Shown: piece after piece, positions 1 through 8,142 of the stretch | Layout of the letters: each line of letters opens with the position of its first letter | Position numbering within the stretch: position 1 is the first letter of the stretch | Assembly (NCBI GenBank): GCA_902560025.1 | Contig: CACEKL010000004.1 | Span: 1 to 64,000 of the forward strand | DNA: 64,000 nt | Direction of reading: 5' to 3' | Origin: an uncultured Bacteroidota bacterium | Lineage (GTDB): Bacteria > Bacteroidota > Bacteroidia > Flavobacteriales > Flavobacteriaceae | Position numbers and translations under genes: made by a program | The notes under the pieces: generated by a model | Told to the model about the DNA's origin: nothing | Database searches by the model: none | Seen by the model: the letters and a program-made list of their open reading frames with translations, nothing else

Positions 1-225
1 AATTCTTCCTACAATTTCACCATCTATGTATGCAAGGAAATAATGAGCAATTGCATTATTAAATACAGGATTTGTTTCTTTATTTAATACTTCTAACTCT
101 TCCTTTATAATAGGCGCAACCCAATATTTCGAGTCTTTATATAAGGTATGAGGGAACATGACAAATTTCTTTAATTCATCACTACTCATGACTTCTTTAA
201 TGGTAATATTTGAGTCAGATTTCAT
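1..225 (-). CDS. GNAT-like acyltransferase family protein, N-terminal part (cut by window edge)
   Basis: Reading leftward from an ATG at 225, 75 codons stay open to the window edge. The product begins MKSDSNITIKEV and contains the stretches FPHTLYKDSKYWVAP and AHYFLAYIDGEIVGRI. These match the N-terminal part of an uncharacterised Bacteroidota family of about 380 residues related to GNAT acetyltransferases (KDxxYWVPP followed by a YDGxxVGRI strand). It is divergent from the DUF4834 gene, with 69 bases between the starts. The C-terminal two thirds of what looks like the same family is fused to the YfhO-type gene at 485-2323. Whether this copy is complete cannot be seen here. Family assignment is from recognised sequence pattern; the biochemical role is unknown. 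Confidence 0.7.
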   Translation of the reverse strand, partial: MKSDSNITIKEVMSSDELKKFVMFPHTLYKDSKYWVAPIIKEELEVLNKETNPVFNNAIAHYFLAYIDGEIVGRI

Positions 226-271
226 TTGAAAAAGCAAGTTACCAATAAATAGTTATTTTTCAAGATTTGAT

Positions 272-279
272 TAAATTTG
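272..279 (+). promoter_or_regulatory. Possible Bacteroidota -7 promoter element
   Basis: TAAATTTG fits the Bacteroidota -7 consensus TAnnTTTG and lies 15 bases before the DUF4834 start codon. No convincing -33 TTG was found at the right spacing, and in such AT-rich DNA the match could be chance. Confidence 0.25.
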
Positions 280-294
280 ATAAAGGCGTAAACT

Positions 295-492
295 ATGAAG
301 TTTTTATTGGCTTTTTTGACTATTTATCTAATAATTAGATATATAATTCCTTCTATCTTCAAAATGATATTTGCAAGTATGTTTAAATCGCCTAATAAAA
401 AGACAGATTTCAATAAATCCTCAAACTCAAATAAGAGAAAAACAAATGATAAATACGGAGAATACATAGACTATGAGGATATCGATGAATAA
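295..492 (+). CDS. DUF4834 family small membrane protein
   Basis: A 65-residue protein with one N-terminal hydrophobic helix (about residues 2-28) and a polar tail ending in KYGEYIDYEDIDE. The helix, basic linker and terminal GxYxDYE(E/D)ID motif are those of DUF4834, a Bacteroidota-specific family of unknown function. It commonly precedes a YfhO-family gene, as here. Its stop codon overlaps the next ATG by 8 bases (485-492), so the two are probably translationally coupled. Confidence 0.8.
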   Translation: MKFLLAFLTIYLIIRYIIPSIFKMIFASMFKSPNKKTDFNKSSNSNKRKTNDKYGEYIDYEDIDE

Positions 493-2323
493 AGTTTTAA
501 TTAGAAAATCTCTAATTCATTTATATACTGCAATTGGATTTGCTGTATTGTCTGTGATTTTCTATAGTCCACTTCTTGATGGAAAAAAATTATATCAGTC
601 AGATATAAATCAATATGAGGCAATGTCAAGGGAGATTCAAGAAAATAGAGAGAATATACCAGATGAAGTATACTGGATAGATAATGCTTTTGGTGGAATG
701 CCAACATTTCAACTAGGAGCAAAGTTTGCGTATGATATATTATCACCATTTCATCTTTTATTTAGATTCATTCCTAGACCTGCCCATACTTTATTTTTGT
801 ATCTCCTTACAATGTATATTCTTCTTATGGTATTAAAAATTCCATGGAGAATTGCTATTCTTGGATCAGTTGCTTTTGCTTTCTCTACTTACCTATTAAT
901 TATTCTTCAGGTTGGGCATAACACTAAAGCTCTTGCAATAGCATACATTCCTTTGGTAGTTGCTGGACTTGTCCTCTTAAGGCAAAATAAGCTACTACCT
1001 GGATTCTTAGTTAGTCTACTTGGTATTTCGCTGCAAATAAGAGCTAATCATTATCAAATGACATATTATATGTTGATCCTATTAGGTATATATGTTATAG
1101 TTTACCTAATTGACTCTTATAGAAAAAAAGATTTAAAAGAATACTTAAAATATATTGGAATATTTGCTCTTGCAGGAATATTGTCATTGGGTTTAAATGC
1201 ACCAAATATTCTTTCTACATATGATTATTCTAAATATTCAACAAGATCTCAGAGTGAGCTAAAATTAAATCCTGACGGAACAGAGAAAGAACTCTCTACT
1301 GGTCTTGACTATGATTATATAACACAATATAGTTATGGAATTCTTGAAAGTATAAATCTCATTGCCCCAAGAGTTCAAGGTGGAGCATCCTCAGAAGACA
1401 TTGGAAGAAATTCAGATTTGTATAAATTTTTAGTTGATAATAATGTTCCAAGAAAACAGGCAGATTCTTTTGTCTCATCTGTTCCAACATATTGGGGAGA
1501 TCAGCCAATTCTTGAAAAAGTAATTGAAATAGGTAAAAAGAATAATCTTGAGTTTATAGAGGGACCTGTTGGATTTTCAAATATGGATAAAGCTGGGATG
1601 TTAATCAAGGGATTTGAGAAAAAAAATACAATGATTACTATGTATAACTATTCTTACTATCAGGATCATATGAAATCTCATGGATATAGTAAGCTGGCAG
1701 AATGGGTTGAATATGAGCTTAAAATTGCTAATTATGATGATTCACCAGAAAAAGTAAAGAAATTTTCAGATTTGATTCTAAAAAGATATAATCTTAAGAA
1801 ATTAAACTTTACATCAACTGACCAGATTGTTCCTTATGTAGATCAAATGTTCTATTTGCTTGGTAAAACATATGATAAGCTTCAAACCTTTGTTCCAATT
1901 CAGGAATATCAGATTGATTATTATAAAAATAGATTCTTAAAGTACATTAATCCAGGTTTTATTAAATGTGTCGCTGATGAGAATGATGAGCTTGTTGCAT
2001 TTGCAATCACGATGCCTTCATTTTCAAATGCGCTTAAAAAAATTAAAGGTAAGGTTGACCTGATAGGAAAATTAAGACTTTTACATGCTAAAAACTTTAA
2101 TAGCAAAGGATCATTGTATTTAATTGGTGTAAGACCAGATTTTCAAAATAAAGGAGTAATCGCAATTTTATTCAACGAACTGCAGAAATTCTATAATAAA
2201 TTTGGTATTACTGAAGTTGAAACTAACCCTGAACTTATTGAAAACACTGCTATTCAGCAACTTTGGAAGAACTACGAAAATAATCAGCATAAAAATAGAG
2301 CAACCTTTACAAAACAGATTTAA
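485..2323 (+). CDS. Chimeric ORF: YfhO N-terminal membrane part fused to GNAT-like C-terminal part
   Basis: The ORF is 612 residues from the ATG at 485. That start was chosen over 473 because it overlaps the DUF4834 stop as ATGAATAA. Residues 1 to about 341 are a YfhO-type polytopic membrane protein with at least six hydrophobic helices and the conserved VPTYWGDQP stretch (residues 333-341). Full YfhO proteins continue for several hundred more residues with further helices. From about residue 342 (ILEKV) the sequence instead follows the C-terminal part of an uncharacterised GNAT-like family: EGPVGFSNMDKAGMLIKGF, YNYSYYQDHM, YLIGVRPDFQNKGV and ETNPELIEN. The reading frame is intact across the junction at about nucleotides 1499-1511. 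The matching N-terminus of the GNAT-like protein sits at 1-225 on the other strand. The fusion product is unlikely to work as YfhO. It may be a real rearrangement or an assembly chimera. Confidence 0.75.
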   Translation: MNKVLIRKSLIHLYTAIGFAVLSVIFYSPLLDGKKLYQSDINQYEAMSREIQENRENIPDEVYWIDNAFGGMPTFQLGAKFAYDILSPFHLLFRFIPRPAHTLFLYLLTMYILLMVLKIPWRIAILGSVAFAFSTYLLIILQVGHNTKALAIAYIPLVVAGLVLLRQNKLLPGFLVSLLGISLQIRANHYQMTYYMLILLGIYVIVYLIDSYRKKDLKEYLKYIGIFALAGILSLGLNAPNILSTYDYSKYSTRSQSELKLNPDGTEKELSTGLDYDYITQYSYGILESINLIAPRVQGGASSEDIGRNSDLYKFLVDNNVPRKQADSFVSSVPTYWGDQPILEKVIEIGKKNNLEFIEGPVGFSNMDKAGMLIKGFEKKNTMITMYNYSYYQDHMKSHGYSKLAEWVEYELKIANYDDSPEKVKKFSDLILKRYNLKKLNFTSTDQIVPYVDQMFYLLGKTYDKLQTFVPIQEYQIDYYKNRFLKYINPGFIKCVADENDELVAFAITMPSFSNALKKIKGKVDLIGKLRLLHAKNFNSKGSLYLIGVRPDFQNKGVIAILFNELQKFYNKFGITEVETNPELIENTAIQQLWKNYENNQHKNRATFTKQI

Positions 2324-2325
2324 TC

Positions 2326-3723
2326 ATGTATAATGAAGGAACTATAATTGCTTTATCCTCCCCTCCTGGTTCTGGTGCAATTTCTATTATTAGGTTATCA
2401 GGAAAAGATTCAATCTCTCAAACTGATAAATTTTTTGAGTCTAAATCTGGAAAGAAATTAAAGGATTGTTCTGGTTATTCTATAACCTACGGTAACTTTT
2501 TAGCTAATAAAGAAATTCTTGATGAAGTTGTAATATCTCTTTATAAAGGACCTCACTCATATACCGGTGAAGATGTAGTTGAGATATCTTGTCATGGCTC
2601 AAATTACATTCAACAAGAAATAATATCATCTTTTACTAATTCAGGAGTAAGATTAGCTTCACCGGGTGAATTTACACTTAGAGCTTATTTAAATAATAAA
2701 AAGGATCTATCTCAGGCTGAGGCAGTTAGTGATTTAATTGCTTCTGAGTCAAAAGAAGCTCACAGAGTAGCGATGCAACAGATGAGAGGTGGTTATTCTA
2801 ATGAAATTGAAGAGTTGAGAGAAAAATTGATTGATTTTAAGTCATTAATTGAATTAGAACTTGATTTCTCTGAGGAAGATGTTCAATTTGCAGATAGAAA
2901 AGACTTAAAAGATCTTTTAAATACTCTTGAGAGCAAGTTATCTGGTCTAATTGAATCATTTACTTATGGAAATGTTATTAAAGAAGGTGTAACAGTTACA
3001 ATTGCCGGGAAGCCGAATGCTGGTAAGTCTTCACTTTTAAATGCATTAGTTAATGAAGATAAGGCTATTGTATCTGACATTCCTGGCACTACAAGGGATG
3101 CAATAGAAGATGTAACAATTATTAATGGAATAAAGTTCAGATTTATTGATACTGCAGGTATTAGAGAGACATCAGATAAAATTGAATCTATTGGTGTAGA
3201 AAGGGCTAAAGGAAAAATAGGCAAATCAAGAGTACTTATATACTTATTTGATAGGTCAGATATTAGTGAAAATGAGCTAATAAATGAGGTTGAAAGCTAT
3301 AAAAGAGATGATTTAAATATTTTTATAGTTGAAAATAAAATTGATTTATTAAATAATTCAAATACAGATATTTACAAGAATAATATAAATCAATTAATTA
3401 AGTTAAAAGATATAGAATTTCTTCAAATTTCAGCTCTAAATCAAACAAATATTGAAGAACTTAAGAGTGCTATTTCTAAAGACCTAAATCTGTCTTCTGA
3501 AAATAGTATCGTAATTACTAATTCTAGACATCTTGAAGCACTAAAAAATTCCCTTAATGCTATTGAATCTGTAAAAAAAGGACTAAAAGATGGTATTTCT
3601 GGTGATTTACTAAGTATAGATCTAAACGATGCTATTATCAACATTTCTATTATTACTGGTAAAATAGATATTGATCAGGATATCTTAGGATCAATATTCT
3701 CCAAGTTCTGTATTGGGAAGTAA
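2326..3723 (+). CDS. mnmE: tRNA modification GTPase MnmE (TrmE)
   Basis: This 465-residue protein has the usual length of MnmE, which together with MnmG installs the carboxymethylaminomethyl group on wobble U34 of tRNAs. It has the N-terminal folate-binding domain (start MYNEGTIIALSSPPG), a helical domain, and an inserted G domain. The G domain shows GKPNAGKS (P-loop, residues 228-235), TTRD in switch I, DTAG (275-278) and NKID. The chain ends in the invariant FCIGK (461-465), whose Cys is needed for activity. It starts two bases after the stop of the chimeric upstream ORF, so it probably shares that transcript. No defect is seen. Confidence 0.97.
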   Translation: MYNEGTIIALSSPPGSGAISIIRLSGKDSISQTDKFFESKSGKKLKDCSGYSITYGNFLANKEILDEVVISLYKGPHSYTGEDVVEISCHGSNYIQQEIISSFTNSGVRLASPGEFTLRAYLNNKKDLSQAEAVSDLIASESKEAHRVAMQQMRGGYSNEIEELREKLIDFKSLIELELDFSEEDVQFADRKDLKDLLNTLESKLSGLIESFTYGNVIKEGVTVTIAGKPNAGKSSLLNALVNEDKAIVSDIPGTTRDAIEDVTIINGIKFRFIDTAGIRETSDKIESIGVERAKGKIGKSRVLIYLFDRSDISENELINEVESYKRDDLNIFIVENKIDLLNNSNTDIYKNNINQLIKLKDIEFLQISALNQTNIEELKSAISKDLNLSSENSIVITNSRHLEALKNSLNAIESVKKGLKDGISGDLLSIDLNDAIINISIITGKIDIDQDILGSIFSKFCIGK

Positions 3724-3895
3724 GTAGGTTTCACTATCTCTCACTATGCTTCATTAAATTGTTGAAAATCAATAATTTATACATTTTTTCATATTTATTG
3801 CCTCACTATTATTCTCTATTTTTCATTCGGATTTGTAGACAATATGTATACAAGACTGTCTCAAATGTTAAAATTTGTAGAGCTAAATAATCATT
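3724..3895. other. mnmE downstream flank, possible decayed integration site
   Basis: No gene is seen between mnmE and the terminator at 3900. The stretch contains repeated TCACTAT words (about 3731-3750 and 3802-3810) and an imperfect inverted repeat around 3835-3864 with arms AGACA and TGTCT. Another GTAGACA word occurs near 5237. The 3' end of mnmE is a known integration site in other bacteria (SGI1 in Salmonella), so a relic attachment region is plausible. No integrase is present; this is inference. Confidence 0.25.
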
Positions 3896-3899
3896 TGTC

Positions 3900-3931
3900 A
3901 AAACCCCTTGTTCTTATGAGGGGGTTTTTTA
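3900..3931 (+). terminator. Rho-independent terminator
   Basis: AAAACCCCT and AGGGGGTTTTTT arms flank a loop of about 10 bases, followed by a T run. It lies 176 bases after mnmE and probably ends that transcript. Confidence 0.7.
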
Positions 3932-4007
3932 CTTTAGAAATATGAGAAATACTCTTACTCTTCTTTATATAATTGTTAATTTCACAATCCAATAAGTCTT
4001 TCCCACA

Positions 4008-5213
4008 ATGAAGAAACAATATAATTTGACTTACTTAAAGTTTTTATTCCTATCGTTTATTTTTTTTGGTTGTCAAAGTAATTCTGATAAACCAATAATT
4101 AAGTCTCTTTTTGGAGTAAATATTTCAGATGAAAAAGTTGATAATTTTATTGATAATCAGATGTTATTATTGAATATTCCATCTTTATCAATTGCTATAA
4201 TAAATGATGGTGAAGTTGTTTATCATAGAGTGAAAGGATATTCAAATAAAGAACAAGAAATACTTGCTGATAATAATTCAATATTTGAAGGTGCTTCAAT
4301 TTCTAAATCAGTTTTTGGTTTTTTTGTAATGACTTTTGTTGAAGATGGTTTAATTGAATTAGATAAACCATTATATAAATACCTACCAAATCCTGATATT
4401 GAATATGATGAAAGGTATAAGAAAATTACAGCAAGAATGGTTCTTTCACATCGTTCAGGATTCCCTAATTGGAGAGATGATTACCCAGAAAAAAAACTTT
4501 TCATTCAATTTGAACCAGATACTGATTATCATTACTCTGGAGAAGGATATCAATACCTTGCAGAAGTTTTAAAACATATTTTAAAAACAGATTGGTCAGG
4601 ATTAGAATTAGAATTTCAAAAAAGAGTTGCTACTCCTTTTGATATGGAACACACCAGATTTATTAAAGATGACTATACCAGAATTCATAAAGTTCAACCT
4701 TATGATAACAATGGTAATTGGATTGATAAAAGCAAAAGCGAATGGTGGAAAAGTAGAGATTCTGTTTTTGTAGCTCCAACGACTATTCATTCAGAGTCAA
4801 TTGATTTCTCTAAGTGGATGATAGCAATGATGAATGAAGAGGGTTTATCTAAAAATGGGTTCGCTGAACTTTTTAAACCACATTCCGTTGTTAAAGATGG
4901 ATACTTAAATGAAAAATATACTTTAGGTTTTAGTAGAGTATCTTTTTTAGGCTTAAGTGACTTATATGCTCATACTGGAAACAATACTGGATTTTCATCT
5001 GCTTTCATATTTGATAAAGATAGAAATTGGGGTATGGTATTCTTCACTAATTCAGAGTCAGGCACTCCATTTTCATTAAACCTTATGTATGATTTGTTAT
5101 TAATTGGAACTACTTTGAATAAGATTTTATTTGGTGTAATAATGTTAATGGTTATTGTGAGTATAATTTATCTTACCAATATGTTTTACAAAAAATCAAC
5201 GATAAAAGCTTAA
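4008..5213 (+). CDS. Serine hydrolase lipoprotein, beta-lactamase class C/esterase fold
   Basis: A 401-residue lipoprotein: the signal peptide ends in FFGC, so it should be membrane-anchored outside the cytoplasm. The fold is that of Pfam Beta-lactamase (PF00144). The catalytic SxxK is S97-I-S-K100, the second motif is Y176-S-G in YSGEGYQYL, and the third is H322-T-G (equivalent to KTG). The second motif lacks the Asn of true class C beta-lactamases, which favours an esterase or D-aminopeptidase-like role over drug resistance. One hydrophobic helix follows the catalytic domain near the C-terminus (about 377-394). The gene stands alone between mnmE and an NTF2-like lipoprotein; its substrate is unknown. 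Confidence 0.85.
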   Translation: MKKQYNLTYLKFLFLSFIFFGCQSNSDKPIIKSLFGVNISDEKVDNFIDNQMLLLNIPSLSIAIINDGEVVYHRVKGYSNKEQEILADNNSIFEGASISKSVFGFFVMTFVEDGLIELDKPLYKYLPNPDIEYDERYKKITARMVLSHRSGFPNWRDDYPEKKLFIQFEPDTDYHYSGEGYQYLAEVLKHILKTDWSGLELEFQKRVATPFDMEHTRFIKDDYTRIHKVQPYDNNGNWIDKSKSEWWKSRDSVFVAPTTIHSESIDFSKWMIAMMNEEGLSKNGFAELFKPHSVVKDGYLNEKYTLGFSRVSFLGLSDLYAHTGNNTGFSSAFIFDKDRNWGMVFFTNSESGTPFSLNLMYDLLLIGTTLNKILFGVIMLMVIVSIIYLTNMFYKKSTIKA

Positions 5214-5347
5214 TTGAGCCTCTTATTTAAAGGATTTTTGTAGACATAAATTCAACAAACCCCTATAAACATTGGGCTTTCTCGTTATTCGTTACTTTCT
5301 CATATAGGGAAATAAGTTTCTCTATCAATTTTCTTAAATTTAATATT

Positions 5348-5809
5348 ATGAAAAAACTATTATTACTATCGTTATTATTTATAGGTTGTCAAGAAATATC
5401 AAATGATATAATTGTTGACCCAGCTGTTGAGGATATGTATTTAAGGTATAATAAAGCTTGGAGTGATGGAGACTTTGAAACTATTACTAATGAAATCTAT
5501 AGTGCACCATTCTCCCTATACCTTCAAGATTCAACAATTATTTTAAATTCTTCAGAAGACATTAATAACTTTCTTATCATGACATTTAATGAATTGGAGA
5601 GTAATAATTATGGTTATTCCATTAGGAATTCCTGGGAAAGCTACAAAATAGACGATAACCTTGTAATTGTAGAGCAAAATTTCACAAGGTTTTTAAAAGA
5701 TAGTACCATTATGGGCCCAGAGGAAAGAACAGCATCATACATATTGAGAAAATCTGAAGGTAAATTTCAAATTAGTGGTATGGTTCCACATACAACAATT
5801 GCTGAATAG
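5348..5809 (+). CDS. NTF2-like (SnoaL-type) lipoprotein
   Basis: A 153-residue protein with a short signal peptide ending in LFIGC (lipobox Cys14). The rest fits a single NTF2/DUF4440-like cone: an N-terminal helix containing YNKAWSDGDFETI, then alternating strands ending in ASYILRKSEGKFQI. Such folds often bind or isomerise small hydrophobic ligands, but many are uncharacterised. It is one of four NTF2-like lipoproteins in the window (others at 7333, 20849 and 27094). No active-site residue can be assigned with confidence. Confidence 0.6.
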   Translation: MKKLLLLSLLFIGCQEISNDIIVDPAVEDMYLRYNKAWSDGDFETITNEIYSAPFSLYLQDSTIILNSSEDINNFLIMTFNELESNNYGYSIRNSWESYKIDDNLVIVEQNFTRFLKDSTIMGPEERTASYILRKSEGKFQISGMVPHTTIAE

Positions 5810-5825
5810 GTTTAGATTAATTAAA

Positions 5826-5850
5826 TCATTTAGAAATACGTCGAAACCCC
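5826..5850 (+). repeat. 25-base dispersed repeat, copy 1
   Basis: TCATTTAGAAATACGTCG plus AAACCCC matches 8173-8197 at 23 of 25 positions. It is intergenic, just downstream of the NTF2-like lipoprotein. The function is unknown; an operator, a processing site or a decayed element end are all possible. Confidence 0.6.
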
Positions 5851-5855
5851 TTTTT

Positions 5856-5880
5856 CTTACAATTTAAAAAAATTCAAGCT
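5856..5880. repeat. Direct repeat flanking the 54-residue gene, copy 1
   Basis: CTTACAATTTAAAAAAATTC here resembles CCTACAATTTAGAAAAATTC at 6045-6064. The two flank the small gene at 5879-6043. On the minus strand the second copy is that gene's leader, so this copy may be the leftover leader of a lost duplicate. Confidence 0.45.
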
Positions 5881-6043
5881 ATTTCTTATCTCTTGATAAA
5901 TACATTAAATAGAAAGAAAATAACATAATGCCAAATCCTATATATGCAAATTTTCCTATCAAAAAATCCCCCATTGCTGTAAATAGACCAATAAAAAAAA
6001 CTGGATAAGCATATTTAATTGCCCAATTTTTATTGACTTTCAT
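5879..6043 (-). CDS. Small two-helix membrane protein, 54 residues
   Basis: This ORF runs from an ATG at 6043 to a TAG at 5879 and begins MKVNKNWAIKYAYPVFFIGL. It is predicted to have two hydrophobic helices (about residues 11-25 and 29-49) with a basic end, RDKK. It lies 29 bases downstream of the lipoprotein gene at 6073-6432 on the same strand. No family was recognised. Support comes from the membrane-protein-like composition and the leader repeat in front of it. Confidence 0.55.
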   Translation of the reverse strand: MKVNKNWAIKYAYPVFFIGLFTAMGDFLIGKFAYIGFGIMLFSFYLMYLSRDKK

Positions 6044-6044
6044 A

Positions 6045-6069
6045 CCTACAATTTAGAAAAATTCAAAAT
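6045..6069. repeat. Direct repeat flanking the 54-residue gene, copy 2
   Basis: CCTACAATTTAGAAAAATTC is the near match of 5856-5880. On the minus strand it immediately precedes the ATG at 6043. Confidence 0.45.
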
Positions 6070-6072
6070 TAT

Positions 6073-6432
6073 TTAATCAACTACTGTTATTTTTAGACGC
6101 TTATTAGGAACAGGCGTATAGGCTTCGCAAACAGCACAAAAATTAGAATTTTTGTTTCCAATTATAAATCTAAATGAATCTCCTTCTTTTATATCATCAG
6201 GAAAATCACAAACACTCTCTAATGTAAAAACATTATTATACTCAATTTTTGAAAACTCATCTATCCATTTTTCTTCAATATATTCAGATGGAAAATTAGT
6301 ATTGTTGACTTCAATTACATAGTTCATACATATACCCTGTTTTACTAGTTTTCCAATGTAAGAAACTCTAGGTTCCTCAGATTTAGAACAAGAATATAAT
6401 ACAAGGAGAGTAACAAGTATTATTTTTTTCAT
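6073..6432 (-). CDS. Cysteine-containing lipoprotein, unknown function
   Basis: A 119-residue protein with a signal peptide ending VLYSC (lipobox). The mature part has several Cys, including CAVCEAY near the C-terminus, and ends in a strand-rich KRLKITVVD. No family was recognised with confidence. The CxxC could bind metal or form a disulfide in the periplasm. It is probably transcribed with the small membrane gene downstream (5879-6043). Confidence 0.65.
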   Translation of the reverse strand: MKKIILVTLLVLYSCSKSEEPRVSYIGKLVKQGICMNYVIEVNNTNFPSEYIEEKWIDEFSKIEYNNVFTLESVCDFPDDIKEGDSFRFIIGNKNSNFCAVCEAYTPVPNKRLKITVVD

Positions 6433-6548
6433 ATAAACAATCTAATATTTTAATATTAATGAAGTGTTAGTTGAATATTAATTTTCATTAAGCATAGTTA
6501 TCTAACTAGAAAAATTCATATATTAATAAAAATCTAAAACAATTAACT

Positions 6549-7304
6549 ATGAAAAAATTTATTTACACATCACTAATGTTAATTTTTACAATTAGTGTTA
6601 ATAGTCAGGTTCTACAAACTTGGAACTGGTCAGCTAATCAGGGACAATCAGCTGATTTTGAAAAAGCTGTTTCTGACAAAACAAAAAAGTACAACTCATC
6701 AAAAGATGGAGCGCTACTATATACTTTTCAAATAAATTCAGGAAATGAGGTTGGCTCATATTGGAGAATTAGAATAGAAGATGAACTAAAGGACTTTGAT
6801 AAACAGTATCCAGATGGACTAAAAGCAATGTCAAATAATGCTGCTAAATATGGAGCAGTTACTAGCTCAGCATGGTGGAATATTGTTGAAAATGCCACTC
6901 ATTGGCCAGAGGGTGATAACAATTGGAAAAAACCTTTAAAGAGGTATTTTGTTTACAACTATGATGGACAAAAAGATGCTGATTTTTGGGCATTTAGATA
7001 TAAAGTTAGAGGTGCAATTATTCAATCAGGAGCTGACATTAATATGACTACTCTTCAGTGTTTTGCTGGATGTCAGGGAAATACAGTTATGGTAATATTT
7101 AGCCACTCAAATTTTGAGGACCTTCAAAATGATAACAGCACAGAATGGGCTAAGGTTTACGATAAATACAACGAAATATATGGAGTGAAGTACGAATCTG
7201 ATATAGCTGAATTTGAAAGTTCATTAACACTTGGTGGTTTTGGAAGATACTCTGGAACAATGGTGTTTAAGCCTGAAATGAGTTCTCCACAAAATCTAGA
7301 TTAA
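6549..7304 (+). CDS. Secreted two-domain paralogue family, subgroup A (copy 1 of 6)
   Basis: A 251-residue protein with a classical signal peptide (about residues 1-19, ending VNSQ). Two successive regions of about 110 residues each look like ferredoxin-like (ABM-type) domains. It aligns clearly with the protein at 30186-30923: KTKxxN, YTFQIxSG, WR, DFWxFR, NMxTxxCxxGCxG, KYNExYG and a terminal PExSSP are shared. The CxxxC pair (CFAGC) is found only in subgroup A copies 1 and 3. It is followed after 28 bases by an ester-cyclase-like lipoprotein, probably in the same transcript, and is preceded by the shared leader AACAATTAACTATG. No known function was recognised. Confidence 0.75.
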   Translation: MKKFIYTSLMLIFTISVNSQVLQTWNWSANQGQSADFEKAVSDKTKKYNSSKDGALLYTFQINSGNEVGSYWRIRIEDELKDFDKQYPDGLKAMSNNAAKYGAVTSSAWWNIVENATHWPEGDNNWKKPLKRYFVYNYDGQKDADFWAFRYKVRGAIIQSGADINMTTLQCFAGCQGNTVMVIFSHSNFEDLQNDNSTEWAKVYDKYNEIYGVKYESDIAEFESSLTLGGFGRYSGTMVFKPEMSSPQNLD

Positions 7305-7332
7305 ATAAGATGAAAATCTAAAACAATCAACT

Positions 7333-7836
7333 ATGAAAAACAGAATTAAACTTTTACAAAATATTTCAATTTTTACAATAATTGGATTAATATTTATAAG
7401 CTGCCAGACTAATCAAGAAAGTAATCAATTATCTCAAAACTTGAAAACTTATGAAGAGGTATGGTCTAAATTTTTTAATGAAAGAGATATGGATGTAATT
7501 AACAGTGAATACTTCACAGAAGATGTAACTGTTGTAATACCTGGTGATGATATAGTTGGAATTGAGGGGCTAAAAAATTATTATGGTAATTATTTAACTG
7601 GATTCTCAGATGCAGAGTTTACTTTTGTTGACTTATTTGGTCAAGGTGACAAACTCGTAAAACATTGGAATTTCAAAGGAACACACGATGGTAATTTTGC
7701 AGGAATACCAGCAACTGGTAAAAAATTAAACCTTTATGGGACAACATTGATTCTTATGGAGAATGGGAAAATAAAACAAGAACAAGATTTTTTTGATAAC
7801 CTAGATTTCTTAACACAATTAGGATTAATGGAGTAA
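7333..7836 (+). CDS. SnoaL-like ester cyclase-family lipoprotein
   Basis: A 167-residue protein with a signal peptide ending in FISC (lipobox near residue 24). The mature part follows the SnoaL-like polyketide cyclase/ester cyclase pattern (PF07366): helix EVWSKFFNERDMDVI, then FTEDV, HWNFKGTHDGNFAGIPATGK, and a final ENGKIKQEQDFFDNLDFLTQ LGLM helix. It follows the secreted protein at 6549 after 28 bases and has nearly the same leader (AATCTAAAACAATCAACTATG). A strong terminator follows at 7863. Its substrate is unknown; the exported location is unusual for polyketide cyclases. Confidence 0.8.
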   Translation: MKNRIKLLQNISIFTIIGLIFISCQTNQESNQLSQNLKTYEEVWSKFFNERDMDVINSEYFTEDVTVVIPGDDIVGIEGLKNYYGNYLTGFSDAEFTFVDLFGQGDKLVKHWNFKGTHDGNFAGIPATGKKLNLYGTTLILMENGKIKQEQDFFDNLDFLTQLGLME

Positions 7837-7862
7837 GATTAAATAGTTTTTGTAAAAATTTT

Positions 7863-7890
7863 AAACCCTCCAAATATGGAGGGTTTTTTT
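7863..7890 (+). terminator. Rho-independent terminator
   Basis: Perfect 9-bp stem AAACCCTCC/GGAGGGTTT with a 6-base loop and a T run; it ends the 6549-7836 transcript. Confidence 0.9.
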
Positions 7891-7979
7891 ATAACAATTA
7901 ATTAATTTTTAGATAATAGATTTAAATAATCCTTTAAATAAATTTGATTGCTTTTCATATTAATTAAGAATATGACACT

Positions 7980-8000
7980 TGCCCTTTTATAGGGCATTTT
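7980..8000 (+). terminator. Hairpin with T-rich tail
   Basis: TGCCC and GGGCA arms separated by TTTTATA and followed by TTTTATTT. No gene lies immediately upstream on the plus strand, so it may end a small RNA. Confidence 0.5.
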
Positions 8001-8025
8001 ATTTGCGTTCATAGTTTCAATAATT

Positions 8026-8058
8026 AAGCTTCAGTTTGTTGGTACCTGGAGCTTTTTT
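8026..8058 (+). terminator. Terminator-like hairpin, repeat unit 1
   Basis: AAGCTTCAG pairs with CTGGAGCTT with one G-U pair, followed by a T run. It is nearly the same hairpin as at 8143-8174. Confidence 0.6.
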
Positions 8059-8142
8059 AATTTTTTAATAATGAATAAATAATATTTAATTAAAACAATC
8101 ATAATGATGTTCTTTTAATTTTAAATATCTTTTCGATTGGTT

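Noticed and set aside
501..749. Minus-strand ORF of 82 codons
   Set aside because: It lies wholly inside the YfhO-type coding sequence in another frame and has no recognisable motif; a shadow ORF.
3942..3995. 17-codon ORF before the serine hydrolase
   Set aside because: Too short, no coupling and no similarity to other small ORFs in the window.
4008..5213. Class C beta-lactamase conferring drug resistance
   Set aside because: The second motif is YSG rather than YxN and a C-terminal membrane helix is present; an esterase or peptidase role is more likely.
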